Below are positions 55,784-63,902 of a DNA stretch of 64,000 nt, piece by piece. The translations under genes were made by a program, and so were the position numbers. Position 1 is the stretch's first letter. Each line of letters starts with the position of its first letter. Source of the stretch: an uncultured Desulfobacter sp. (GTDB lineage Bacteria > Desulfobacterota > Desulfobacteria > Desulfobacterales > Desulfobacteraceae); contig NZ_OY781882.1 of the NCBI RefSeq assembly GCF_963677125.1, positions 504,501-568,500 on the forward strand, in the 5' to 3' direction. The notes below the pieces were generated by a model. It was not told where the DNA came from, did no database searches, and was given only the letters and a program-made list of their open reading frames with translations.

Positions 55784-56602
55784 TTATTTCATATCTTTGG
55801 CCTGAATCCAGATCACTGCATCTTTTGAACACTCTTTGCCCTTAAAAGAGCCTTCGGGGTCAAGTCCTAAAGCTGCAAACCCCCACCATCCGGCTTTGGG
55901 GATGCCAAAGGTGAATACGCCGTTGTCATCGGCAAAAATGGTCTGCAGTACAAAGGCAGGCTGGGGGGCCGTTGCCGCGGCTTCCTTGGCAAAAGCTTTT
56001 TGGTCCAGCAGCGGTTGATGGTTCATGAATTCAATTTCGATTTCTGCGCCGGCCACAGGTTTTCCCTTGAACAGTACTTTGCCCTGGAATACATTGCCGG
56101 TCCAGCGGTCATAGGGTTTGCACAAAGGAACGATCTCACAGTCAAGCCCCACAGGTTCCATCCAGGCACCCGGTTCGCCGCCTACGTTGACGATCATTTT
56201 TGTGGACTGCTGGATATAGGCATCTTCTTCGCCTTCATAGTAAGGGGCCGGTACCAGGCAGAAGATGTGGTCTCCACCTCTTGCGGAATATTCAGTTTCG
56301 TAGGCTGCGCCTGAATTGGTCAGGCTGGTCCATTTAATGGGTTTCAGGGTTGGCAGAAGATCCGTTTTTTTAGGTGTGTTTTCACCCCTTGAACGGAGCG
56401 CAAAAAACTGTTCCGGGGTGCCCATGTCCATGGTGTGGCCGGCTTCAAAGGGGTGGGTGAAAACGATTGCCAAAGGAATTTTTCCCCCTTTGTTCAATGC
56501 GCTTTCAGGGGTATAAATCATCTGAAAGTGGGCAAATGCCGGTACGGTAAGTGCCAAAATGGCCAGGGTGCTGATGGTGGTAATAAGATGTTTCATCTTC
56601 AA
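55784..56602 (-). CDS. DUF4198 family exported protein (feo cluster, copy 1)
   Basis: A 272-residue periplasmic protein. The signal peptide ends VPAFAHF, putting a histidine at or near the mature N-terminus. The core has VFTHPFEAGHTMDM, GGDHIFCLVPAPYYEGEED and the C-terminal GWWGFAALGLD, all rich in possible metal ligands. DUF4198 proteins are associated with nickel/cobalt/iron transport. The start is TTG (56602) with AGGAG 6 nt upstream; an in-frame ATG 6 bp further in is possible. It follows the small exported protein and feoAB on the same strand. Confidence 0.84.
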   Translation of the reverse strand: MKMKHLITTISTLAILALTVPAFAHFQMIYTPESALNKGGKIPLAIVFTHPFEAGHTMDMGTPEQFFALRSRGENTPKKTDLLPTLKPIKWTSLTNSGAAYETEYSARGGDHIFCLVPAPYYEGEEDAYIQQSTKMIVNVGGEPGAWMEPVGLDCEIVPLCKPYDRWTGNVFQGKVLFKGKPVAGAEIEIEFMNHQPLLDQKAFAKEAAATAPQPAFVLQTIFADDNGVFTFGIPKAGWWGFAALGLDPEGSFKGKECSKDAVIWIQAKDMK

Positions 56603-56642
56603 GATTTTCTCCTTTAAACATTTTGAGTGTGCAAAAGCTAAG

Positions 56643-56969
56643 CTATTCGGTTATTTCCTTACCGTCTACGGTGATTTCGTGACCTTCCCCGGCGTCAAAC
56701 TGGACTTTGTAGGCGCCTGCGGGTTTGTCAAAAGTAAATTCACTGTCGTCATCCATTTTGCCCTGGATCAGCACCTTTCCGGCACCGTCTTCAACGCGCA
56801 TCTGAACGCCGGCGGCTGAAGATCCATCGGAAAATCCGCCCTCGCAGGTCACAGTGCCATCGCCATTATCATAGCAGGAACACAACGGGGTGTGGGCCTG
56901 GACTGCCAGGGGCAGAAAAAATCCAAAAATCAGGGCGCTAAAGATTAAACCAGATAATTTTCTTTTCAT
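56643..56969 (-). CDS. Small exported protein of the feo cluster
   Basis: A 108-residue protein with a signal peptide (about 1-24, ending VQAHT). The mature part has three cysteines (LCSCYDNG, VTCEGG) and an acidic body with a carboxypeptidase-regulatory-like beta fold (GKVLIQGKMDDDSEFTF). I do not recognise a named family. The ATG at 56969 follows AAGGAG; the frame is open 16 codons upstream. It lies 48 bp after feoB. The histidine and cysteine cluster right after the signal suggests metal binding, as in the DUF4198 proteins next to it. Confidence 0.75.
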   Translation of the reverse strand: MKRKLSGLIFSALIFGFFLPLAVQAHTPLCSCYDNGDGTVTCEGGFSDGSSAAGVQMRVEDGAGKVLIQGKMDDDSEFTFDKPAGAYKVQFDAGEGHEITVDGKEITE

Positions 56970-57017
56970 TTTTTTCTCCTTGTCGATTTGCAAAAATTTG
57001 CCCGTCAGGCCGTTCAC

Positions 57018-59510
57018 TCAAATAAAGGCCTGCCGGGCAGGTTCAAATTCTGATTTTGTTTTTATGAATCCTGTGGCAATGGTTGTGCACAATGCGATTG
57101 CGTAAAAGACGCCCATGGCTTGGAGCCCGCTTAATCCCAGCAGGCTGCCGCCGGTAAATATAAACGTGGCCACGCTGATGCCCAGCACCATGGGGTAAAC
57201 CATGCCGAACAGCATCCATTTAACAGATCCGGATTGCAGTTTTACGGCAATGGAGGTGGCCAGGCATGGGGGGTAAAGCACCATGAACATCATCAGGGCC
57301 AGGGCATGCAGCGGGGTAAATCCTTTTTCGCTTTTTGCCATTCGCGATTCCAAGGAACCGTCTGATCCATCATCATCCTGTTCATACAAGGCGCCTAAGG
57401 TTGCCACAGAACTTTCCTTGGCGGCAAAGGCTGACAGCAGTGCTACATTGACCCGCCAGTTGAATCCCGCAAACTGGGTAATAGGTTCAAGAAATCGTCC
57501 CATCTTACCCAGGAAGCTTGCATCAATTCTCTCCTTGCGCATTTCTCGCAGCAGCCCTTTTCTGGTTTTGAACAGCTTTTTGAAGGATCTGTTCACCTTT
57601 TTTGCCACTTTGTCTTTGCCGGGCTGGGCAATGATAAAAAATTGCGGATTGATCTTTTGGAATTCGGCATTCAGGGCAGCTGCCCTATCCGCTCCTCTTG
57701 CCAGCATTTTTTTGTCCTTGTAGCTTTTCCAGAAATGCACCATCTCCATGAGTTTGTCCCCTGCAAGAATTTCGGCATAGGGTGTCTGGGCAATGCTGGT
57801 TCGAAATTTGGTAATAGCTTGATCCTTCTTGGCTTGAAAGTACGTTTTTCGTTCGGGAGTAATACCGGGGAACTGCAGGAGAATAAAAATCACCACAGCC
57901 AGAGCCACGACAATGGATGTAATTTTTTTAATGAACATCCATACCCTTTCCAGGGCCCGGCCCACAACCCCCCTGAACGTGGGCATGTGATAGGGGGGCA
58001 TTTCCATGACAAAAGGAGAGGTGGGTTTGTCTTTGAGCACTGTGGTGGTCAACAGCTTGGAGACGGGCAGCACCATTAACAGGCTGATGGTGGAAATAAA
58101 AAACATGGCCAGCCCCTTGTGGGCTGAAAAATAGATGTTGATCAGCAATACGTAGAGGGGGACCTTGGCCAGGCAGTTGAGCATGGGGATGATCAAAATG
58201 GTGGTGAGCCTGGACCGCTCATCCGGGATACCCTTGCAGGACATGACACCGGGCACGGCACATCCGCCCACATAAATGCCGCCAAGCACCATGGGCAGGG
58301 TGGACTGGCCGTGAAGTCCGTACCGGCTGAACAGCCGGTCCATGATAAAAGCCATTCGCGGCATGTAGCCGCTGTCTTCCATGATGGCGATCAGACCAAA
58401 AAGAATAAAAAAAATGGGGATATAATTGAGCAGGGCGTTCACCGAATCAATGAGCCACAACGCAAATGCCGAGATCAGGGGCACATCAATGAAGCCTGCG
58501 GCCGGTACGATGTCCGCCACAAAGCCCCGCAGTTTAGCCAGAAGCGGCCAGGTGTAGTTGGTCAGGTTGTAGCCCTGGACGATGGAAAGATAATACAGCA
58601 GCCAGATGACAGCCACCAGGACCACAGGCCCCATGAATTTATGGCAGACCACGGCATCAATCCGGTCGGACATGGGTTGTTTTTTTTCAGCAGGCAGGGT
58701 CAGGCAGCCGGAAGTCACCTTGTCGGCGGCCATATATCTGGCCTGGGCTACGGCAAATGCTGTGTCCTGATCGTATTCGGCTTCAAATTGGTCTCTCAAC
58801 TCTTTTACATGGTCAAGGATTTGCCTGCCCTGGGCACCTTTTTCCACGATTAGTTTTTGGATCTCTTCATCCCCTTCCATGAGCTTGACGGCAAGCCATC
58901 TGGCCGGATATGCTTCAAGATCGCCAGTATCCTCCCGGATCATTTGACAGATATTGCGGATGCCGGTTTCCATGGGGCCGTAATCCACCTTGAACTGGGC
59001 AGCCGTCAAATTTTTGCTTCCGGCACCTGCGATGGCGTCAAACAACTCCTGTTTTCCCCGGCCCTGTTTCATGGACGTGGCCACCACAGGCACCCCTAAA
59101 CTCCGGGTCAATGCATCCACATTTATGGTGACGCCCCGGTTCTCCGCCACATCCATCATGTTCAGGTCAAGAATCATGGGGGTTTCCATCTCCATGACCT
59201 GGAATGTCAGGTACAGGCATCGCTTGATGTTTGATGCGTCCATGACATTGACCACGACATCGGGTTTCTCATTGAGAATAAAATCCCGAGATACCCGTTC
59301 TTCCGGTGAATAGAAGGTCAAAGAGTAGGTGCCGGGAAGGTCTACCACATCCACCCGGGTATCCCCATGCTTGTACCACCCGGACATTTTGTCCACGGTG
59401 ACCCCGGGATAGTTGGCCACATGCTGCTTGGCACCGGTCAGGGCATTGAAGACCGTTGATTTCCCACAATTGGGTTGGCCGGCCAAGGCGACCAATAATC
59501 GGTCGGTCAT
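57018..59510 (-). CDS. feoB: Ferrous iron transport protein B
   Basis: An 830-residue inner-membrane Fe2+ permease. The N-terminal G domain has G1 GQPNCGKS (11-18), G2 region YPGVTVDK, G3 DLPG and G4 LNMMD (N for the usual K is common in FeoB as NMMD). The guanine-dissociation-inhibitor-like helical domain follows, then about 10 membrane helices with the gate motifs GCAVPGVM and FAAKESSVATLG. A 150-residue extra loop between helices (about 560-700) is longer than in E. coli FeoB. Works with FeoA, overlapping it by 4 bp. In strict anaerobes this is the main iron route. Confidence 0.96.
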   Translation of the reverse strand: MTDRLLVALAGQPNCGKSTVFNALTGAKQHVANYPGVTVDKMSGWYKHGDTRVDVVDLPGTYSLTFYSPEERVSRDFILNEKPDVVVNVMDASNIKRCLYLTFQVMEMETPMILDLNMMDVAENRGVTINVDALTRSLGVPVVATSMKQGRGKQELFDAIAGAGSKNLTAAQFKVDYGPMETGIRNICQMIREDTGDLEAYPARWLAVKLMEGDEEIQKLIVEKGAQGRQILDHVKELRDQFEAEYDQDTAFAVAQARYMAADKVTSGCLTLPAEKKQPMSDRIDAVVCHKFMGPVVLVAVIWLLYYLSIVQGYNLTNYTWPLLAKLRGFVADIVPAAGFIDVPLISAFALWLIDSVNALLNYIPIFFILFGLIAIMEDSGYMPRMAFIMDRLFSRYGLHGQSTLPMVLGGIYVGGCAVPGVMSCKGIPDERSRLTTILIIPMLNCLAKVPLYVLLINIYFSAHKGLAMFFISTISLLMVLPVSKLLTTTVLKDKPTSPFVMEMPPYHMPTFRGVVGRALERVWMFIKKITSIVVALAVVIFILLQFPGITPERKTYFQAKKDQAITKFRTSIAQTPYAEILAGDKLMEMVHFWKSYKDKKMLARGADRAAALNAEFQKINPQFFIIAQPGKDKVAKKVNRSFKKLFKTRKGLLREMRKERIDASFLGKMGRFLEPITQFAGFNWRVNVALLSAFAAKESSVATLGALYEQDDDGSDGSLESRMAKSEKGFTPLHALALMMFMVLYPPCLATSIAVKLQSGSVKWMLFGMVYPMVLGISVATFIFTGGSLLGLSGLQAMGVFYAIALCTTIATGFIKTKSEFEPARQAFI

Positions 59511-59731
59511 CTGCTTTCCACCTCAATAAACCGGGCTTCTTCATGGCGCAGACTGATGAAGTAACCGTCGATTTCCACTTCCATGGGGTCTTCGAGGGGA
59601 GCGTTACGGACCACGTTTAGTGTAAGACCTGGATAAATTCCCATATCCATCAACCTTTGGCCAAGTTTGTCTTTGATGGACAGCTTTTTGATCGTTCCGC
59701 TGTTGCCTGGTTTAAGTTTGTCTAATGTCAT
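59507..59731 (-). CDS. feoA: Ferrous iron transport protein A
   Basis: A 74-residue SH3-like cytoplasmic protein. MTLDKLKPGNSGTIKKL, LGQRLMDMGIYPG and the strand VEIDGYFISLRHEEA are the FeoA core. It probably regulates FeoB. The ATG has an AGAGGA ribosome-binding site. A Fur-like palindrome lies 19 nt upstream. It is the first gene of the cluster. Confidence 0.94.
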   Translation of the reverse strand: MTLDKLKPGNSGTIKKLSIKDKLGQRLMDMGIYPGLTLNVVRNAPLEDPMEVEIDGYFISLRHEEARFIEVESR

Positions 59732-59749
59732 AATTGTCCTCTTTTGGTA

Positions 59750-59762
59750 ATAATTTTATCAT
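59750..59762. promoter_or_regulatory. Candidate Fur-like box upstream of feoA
   Basis: ATAAT-TTT-ATCAT in a very AT-rich promoter region, close to the feoA start. It differs from the palindrome before DUF4198 copy 2 (52696-52708) at one arm base. Iron-responsive control of feo by Fur is well known in other bacteria. Confidence 0.45.
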
Positions 59763-59927
59763 TTTAAATTTTTTTATTACAAAAAGGTTTTGTTATTTTT
59801 GAAACATAGAATGCGTGTATAAAATATTTGTTAGTTCTGTCTTACCATTAAACGAGAAACTTATCTTTCATTTTTTTAAATTTTTGTCAATGCTTTTTTT
59901 GTTTTGCTGTGTTTGGTAACTATGTCT

Positions 59928-60947
59928 TTAGGTGTTTAATGCAGTGAGCAGAAGCATGAGAGATATGGTAGATAGAATTAAACCTGCCATGGCTTCAAGA
60001 ATATCTCCTGCATTGTGTGTAAAAGAAAAGCGGCGGGACAGGGGGGCAAGAAGGGCGGCTTTACCGGCCATGGCAATCAGTACGACCAAAGACAGAGTTG
60101 AGGTCATGCCAAGTGTAATGGCACAGGCCAGCATCATGCCGAATCCGGGTAACCCTAATGAGAGACAGAACAGAACGGCCAACACGACGCCGGGGCAGGG
60201 AATCATGCCAATGAAAACAGCAGGCAGTATGGATTTGGCATCCATGGTTGTCTGTGATTTTTCAATAGACATATCATCAACCGGTTTATTTTTTTTCCAT
60301 AAAGGCAGCTTTCGTAAAAAAAGGAATAAGCCTAATACAATGATCAGGGAATAGCTTGCAATCTGGGTGATCCGGGTGACCGAAGCAAGTGTGCCTGAAA
60401 TGGATGTTTCCAAAAGAAATTTGACGCAGAAAACCAGCACAGCTCCGGACATCCCATGGCTGATGGCCAGGATATTGCCAAAAACAAGGGCCCGGGAAAG
60501 TGTGGGTTTGATCGCTACAATATAGGACAGGGCAAGGGCCTTACCGTGGCCGGGACCTGCAGAATGCACCATTCCGTATGCAAAGGCCGCTGCAAGAACC
60601 CATAAAAGTGGTGCAGTTTCTCCGGTTTTTTTCGCTTGTCTGATAAGGGTGGTCATTTTTTTCTTGATTTTCATCTGGAAAAAGATAATTCGTTCCATAA
60701 GATTTGATTTTGGCTCAACTGTTCCCGGCGGTGGGGCATTGGGACTTTTCGGTGCCGGTTGCAAAGAATCCTCCTTGTGTTGGGGCACAGGATTGGTGTT
60801 TTTGCGAGTAAAGGGATTGGCCTGGGCTGTGCCGAATGTGACAAAAAAAAGCCCCCATGCAATACCGCAAATAATAAGAAAAACAGGCAGGAATCGCCTA
60901 AAAAAAGGTAGGTTTGGGAACAGGCTGTAAGAAATATCAGGAACCAT
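59928..60947 (-). CDS. NicO-family nickel/cobalt transporter
   Basis: A 339-residue membrane protein. An N-terminal hydrophobic segment (about 18-40) and a Pro-rich linker are followed by six helices. The family motif HSAGPGHGKA (the HxxxPGHGK pattern of NicO/RcnA) lies in the first conserved helix and GMIPCPGVVLAVL in a later one. The protein moves Ni2+ or Co2+, as importer or exporter; the orientation cannot be told. It lies beside the feo cluster but on a separate transcript. A GGGTATT/AATACCC inverted repeat (60966-60987) lies just upstream. Hydrogenase and CO dehydrogenase in sulfate reducers need nickel. Confidence 0.85.
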   Translation of the reverse strand: MVPDISYSLFPNLPFFRRFLPVFLIICGIAWGLFFVTFGTAQANPFTRKNTNPVPQHKEDSLQPAPKSPNAPPPGTVEPKSNLMERIIFFQMKIKKKMTTLIRQAKKTGETAPLLWVLAAAFAYGMVHSAGPGHGKALALSYIVAIKPTLSRALVFGNILAISHGMSGAVLVFCVKFLLETSISGTLASVTRITQIASYSLIIVLGLFLFLRKLPLWKKNKPVDDMSIEKSQTTMDAKSILPAVFIGMIPCPGVVLAVLFCLSLGLPGFGMMLACAITLGMTSTLSLVVLIAMAGKAALLAPLSRRFSFTHNAGDILEAMAGLILSTISLMLLLTALNT

Positions 60948-60965
60948 AAAAGGCTTATAAGTGAT

Positions 60966-60987
60966 GGGTATTATTTTTTCAATACCC
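60966..60987. promoter_or_regulatory. Inverted repeat upstream of the NicO gene
   Basis: GGGTATT and AATACCC (7 bp, exact) around 8 T-rich bases, about 20 nt before the start. Possible operator or leader hairpin of a metal-responsive gene. Confidence 0.35.
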
Positions 60988-61188
60988 TAAAAAATTTAAC
61001 TTTATTCAAAATCCCCATTGTCTGTTTTTATATCAGTATGTTATTAGAGTCGTGGAAGTTTATAGTGCCGCTCCATAAAACAATTGAGTGCTAACGGGCG
61101 TTACCCGTTGAAAATAATTGCCGTTGAATAGAATTGATTGATGAATAATACCCGTAAATCATTAAACAAAACCAAATAAGGAGAGATT

Positions 61189-63102
61189 ATGGGACTCAAA
61201 GAAGAACTGGAAGAAAAAGCGGAAAGCTGTGATGCACCTGAAGAATACATTGGTGTGGCCAAGGAGATCGTAACAGGTCTGGATGACAAGGACTGGGCCG
61301 TTGAACTGATGGAAGAGGGTGCCGAGTGGGCCCAGACCTATGACGAAGCGGTGGTTTATGCTGAAGCGGCCAAAGAGATCATCGGTGATGACGACGTGGT
61401 GGGTAATTTTCTTTCCAATGCCAAAATGCTGTGCATGAGCGCTGCAGATTTCATCGGCCTTGGGACTGCTGCAGGCAAGCTTGGCCTGGAAGACATGGCC
61501 AAGGAGATGAATGAGGCTGCCATGGGTAAATGCACCAAGCTCACCGATTTCCTCAATTTGAGCAACGAGCTTGCCAAAACAGATCCGGACATGGCCAAAC
61601 AGGTTATGGACAAGGCCTTTGAAAAATGTACCCAGCCCGAAGACTTTGTCTCCTTTGCTAAATCTATCCTGGACAGCACCAAGGATAAGGACAAAGCCAA
61701 AGAAATTTATGAAAAAGGTATCGCTGCCGCCAAAACAGCTGATGGATTCAGCGCCCTTGCCGCAGGTGCGATAAAAGATCTGGGTGATAAAGATTTTGCC
61801 CGGGCCATTTATGAAAAAGCTGCCGACTCCCTGGAAAAAGGGGATGAGCTGCTCAAGTTTGCTGAAATAGTCAAGGCACAGCTGGATGACAATGAGTTTA
61901 CCTTGTCTGTTTATAAAAAAGCCGAAGAGAAATATGCAAAGTTCGACGAATACCTGAAATTGGCTAAAGCAAGTTTTGAGAACACCGGTGACGCAGCGTT
62001 TGCCTCCGGTGTTTACCAGAAAGCGGCTGCCACCAATCCCGACTGTGCTCAGCTGGTTTCCCTGGCCGTGGCCATGGCCAGTGACCTGGGTGATACCGCT
62101 GCTGCCCTGCCCGTATTGAAACAAGCCCAGGCTGCTGTGAAAAATAATGCGGATTTCCTTAAAACCGCAGATGCCATTCTTGACGTGGCCAAAGAGGACA
62201 AAGCATGGACTGACTCCATCTCCTTCCAGAAAGCCAAACGTGAAGAATTTGGTAAAATGTACGATGATTTTGCCCTGCGGGAAAATGAAATCACCAATTG
62301 TGCACCCATGCGCGAACTGGCCGTTGAAGTATTTAAAGAAACTGCTGATAAATTTTATGCAGCCAAACTGTATAAAAAGTCTGAAAACCTTACCATTCAT
62401 TTCAGCGATTTTATCAAGCTTGCAGCTGCTATCCATGCAGATCTCAATGATGCCGAATGGATCAAAGAGATTTATAAGGCGCTTCTGGATAAATGCAAGA
62501 GCTATGGCGATTACAACACCCTGACTACAGCCATTCAGGATACCCTTGGGGACAGTGACTGGGTAAAACAGATCTATTCCGGCTTACAGTCAAAGGCGTC
62601 CGGCAACGGCGATCTGATGAAACTTGCCGCTGTGGCCATTGAGAAATTCGATGATAAAGAGTGGGCCCAAAAACTTATCAGCAGTGTAGCCGGCAAAGCC
62701 AAAACCGTTTACGATTTTACCTTTGCAGGCAGTGCTACCCTGAACTTGCTTGGCGATAAGGACGGCGCAATGGCATTGTATAAATCCGCTGAAGGTCTTT
62801 GCCGCAGCAAACAGGACTATGCAGGCCTTGTGGCGCTAATTAAACAGCAGTCCGCTGACAAGAGCATCCTTTCAGAACTGCTGGTACTCGGGCGTCAGAA
62901 ACTGACCGAATTCAGTGATCAGATCTTTTTGGCTGAAGCCCTCCTCGTTGATGCCGGAGATGCCGAGAATGCCGCAGCCGTGTATGAAGAGGCAGAGCTT
63001 AACGCGTTGAGCAACGATGCATTGTCCCAGTTGGGTACCAGCCTTTCCGGTCGTCTGGGTGATGCCAAATGGGCATCCCGCATTTTAGCGAAAATCAGAT
63101 AA
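61189..63102 (+). CDS. Large cytoplasmic helical-repeat (solenoid) protein, function unknown
   Basis: A 637-residue soluble protein without signal peptide or membrane helix. It consists of about 18 units of roughly 35 residues with a core such as LGDKDFARAIYEKAAD, LGDSDWVKQIYSGL or FDDKEWAQKLISS; each unit has a pair of helices like TPR or SEL1 repeats. The GD or DD before the second helix and the aromatic in the next turn are kept in most units. It is acidic. I cannot name the family. It follows its own promoter region and an AAGGAGAG ribosome-binding site; the strong site and codon use suggest good expression. A role as a scaffold is inference. Confidence 0.85.
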   Translation: MGLKEELEEKAESCDAPEEYIGVAKEIVTGLDDKDWAVELMEEGAEWAQTYDEAVVYAEAAKEIIGDDDVVGNFLSNAKMLCMSAADFIGLGTAAGKLGLEDMAKEMNEAAMGKCTKLTDFLNLSNELAKTDPDMAKQVMDKAFEKCTQPEDFVSFAKSILDSTKDKDKAKEIYEKGIAAAKTADGFSALAAGAIKDLGDKDFARAIYEKAADSLEKGDELLKFAEIVKAQLDDNEFTLSVYKKAEEKYAKFDEYLKLAKASFENTGDAAFASGVYQKAAATNPDCAQLVSLAVAMASDLGDTAAALPVLKQAQAAVKNNADFLKTADAILDVAKEDKAWTDSISFQKAKREEFGKMYDDFALRENEITNCAPMRELAVEVFKETADKFYAAKLYKKSENLTIHFSDFIKLAAAIHADLNDAEWIKEIYKALLDKCKSYGDYNTLTTAIQDTLGDSDWVKQIYSGLQSKASGNGDLMKLAAVAIEKFDDKEWAQKLISSVAGKAKTVYDFTFAGSATLNLLGDKDGAMALYKSAEGLCRSKQDYAGLVALIKQQSADKSILSELLVLGRQKLTEFSDQIFLAEALLVDAGDAENAAAVYEEAELNALSNDALSQLGTSLSGRLGDAKWASRILAKIR

Positions 63103-63127
63103 AAGTTATGTGTATAAAACTTTTTTA

Positions 63128-63258
63128 TTGACAAATAATAAAATTATGGTAGGTTGTATCTAACGCCGTTTTTTGAATTAAAAAACTGGCTGCATAACCT
63201 CCTTATTATCCTTGAAAAATCAGCCGTCGGATTTGCCAACCGCCGGCTGATTTTTTTT
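63128..63258 (+). ncRNA. Possible small RNA with terminator
   Basis: TTGACA at about 63128 followed by an AT-rich -10-like tract, then a hairpin (GTTTTTT/AAAAAAC arms near 63163-63187) and the strong terminator at 63215-63258. The stretch holds no ORF with a ribosome-binding site. It could be a short transcript of about 100 nt or the tail of the solenoid mRNA. Confidence 0.3.
63215..63258. terminator. Terminator between the solenoid gene and the DUF5320 gene
   Basis: AAATCAGCCG and CGGCTGATTT arms, extended by GG/CC pairs, followed by eight T on the plus strand and by A-tract/T-tract symmetry for the minus strand. Serves converging genes. Confidence 0.88.
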
Positions 63259-63311
63259 GTAGATAACCCGGGGGAAAGGACTTTTCCTGTTCGCCCGGGT
63301 GTTATGAATGA

Positions 63312-63629
63312 CTATTTATCTTCAGGCATGCTGTTCAGCTGAGCCTTGATGGCGTTGAGTTCCTCTTCAAGCATTCTGGCCCTGTCCTGGAGCGCACTTT
63401 CACTTAAAGCCCCGGATACGGGCGCTGCAGCAGGTCCAAACCCACGGCCCATGCCTCGACCCATACCCCGGCCACCGCCAAATCCCCGGCCGCATCCCCG
63501 GCCGCCGTACCCCGCGCCATAACCAGTGCCGTATCCGGCCCCGGTCGCATTGCGGTTACCGCAAATCCCCTGGCCTCTTCCGGTCATGGGTCCTAATCCT
63601 TGTGGTCCTCTTTGATTAAATCCTGGCAT
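63312..63629 (-). CDS. DUF5320 family glycine-rich small protein
   Basis: A 105-residue protein. MPGFNQRGPQGLGPMTGRG is the DUF5320 N-terminal signature, with one CGN and one GCGRG cysteine, a Gly/Arg-rich middle and a C-terminal coiled coil (LQDRARMLEEELNAIKAQL). Members are found in anaerobes, often near MinD/ParA-type Fe-S ATPases or NifX-like proteins; function unknown. The ATG at 63629 follows AGGAG at the right distance. It has an almost ideal sigma-70 promoter (63742-63770) flanked by an inverted operator pair, so it is tightly regulated. Confidence 0.85.
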   Translation of the reverse strand: MPGFNQRGPQGLGPMTGRGQGICGNRNATGAGYGTGYGAGYGGRGCGRGFGGGRGMGRGMGRGFGPAAAPVSGALSESALQDRARMLEEELNAIKAQLNSMPEDK

Positions 63630-63726
63630 GATATTTTCTCCTTTCATTTTTATTTTATCAGGGTTTTTGACCCTGTCCGTTAGGTGTCGGCCGCATCATT
63701 TCCGGCCGGCTCCGTTTTTTTTGTTT

Positions 63727-63793
63727 TGATCATTTGACCATAATATAGGGTCGCTCTGTGACGCTGTCAAGAAGAATAATGGTCAAATGATCA
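63727..63793. promoter_or_regulatory. Inverted operator pair flanking the DUF5320 promoter
   Basis: TGATCATTTGACCAT (63727-63741) and ATGGTCAAATGATCA (63779-63793) are exact inverted copies. The first overlaps the expected transcription start and the second lies just upstream of the -35 box. This is the layout of a repressor bound at both sides of a promoter. Confidence 0.7.
63742..63770 (-). promoter_or_regulatory. Sigma-70 promoter of the DUF5320 gene
   Basis: On the minus strand: -35 TTGACA (63770-63765), 17-bp spacer, -10 TATATT (63747-63742). Confidence 0.75.
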
Positions 63794-63843
63794 TTATTTT
63801 TTCGACACACCCAACGCTTGATTCGGCCCGATTGCATTTTGAC

Positions 63844-63880
63844 TTGACGTTTATGTAGTGGTTACTATAATAGTCACTAA
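63844..63880 (+). promoter_or_regulatory. Promoter and operator-like palindrome of azlC
   Basis: -35 TTGACG (63844-63849), 16-bp spacer, -10 TATAAT (63866-63871). The imperfect palindrome TAGTG-TTACTAT-ATAGT-ACTA (63856-63879) covers the -10 box, of the kind bound by MarR-type or similar repressors. Confidence 0.6.
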
Positions 63881-63902
63881 ATTTGACTTGGAGAACATAT
63901 TG

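Noticed and set aside
61162..62436. Long open frame on the minus strand opposite the helical-repeat gene
   Set aside because: It is a mirror of the regular codon pattern of the repeat gene. It has no ribosome-binding site, and its Phe/Gly-rich product matches nothing plausible.
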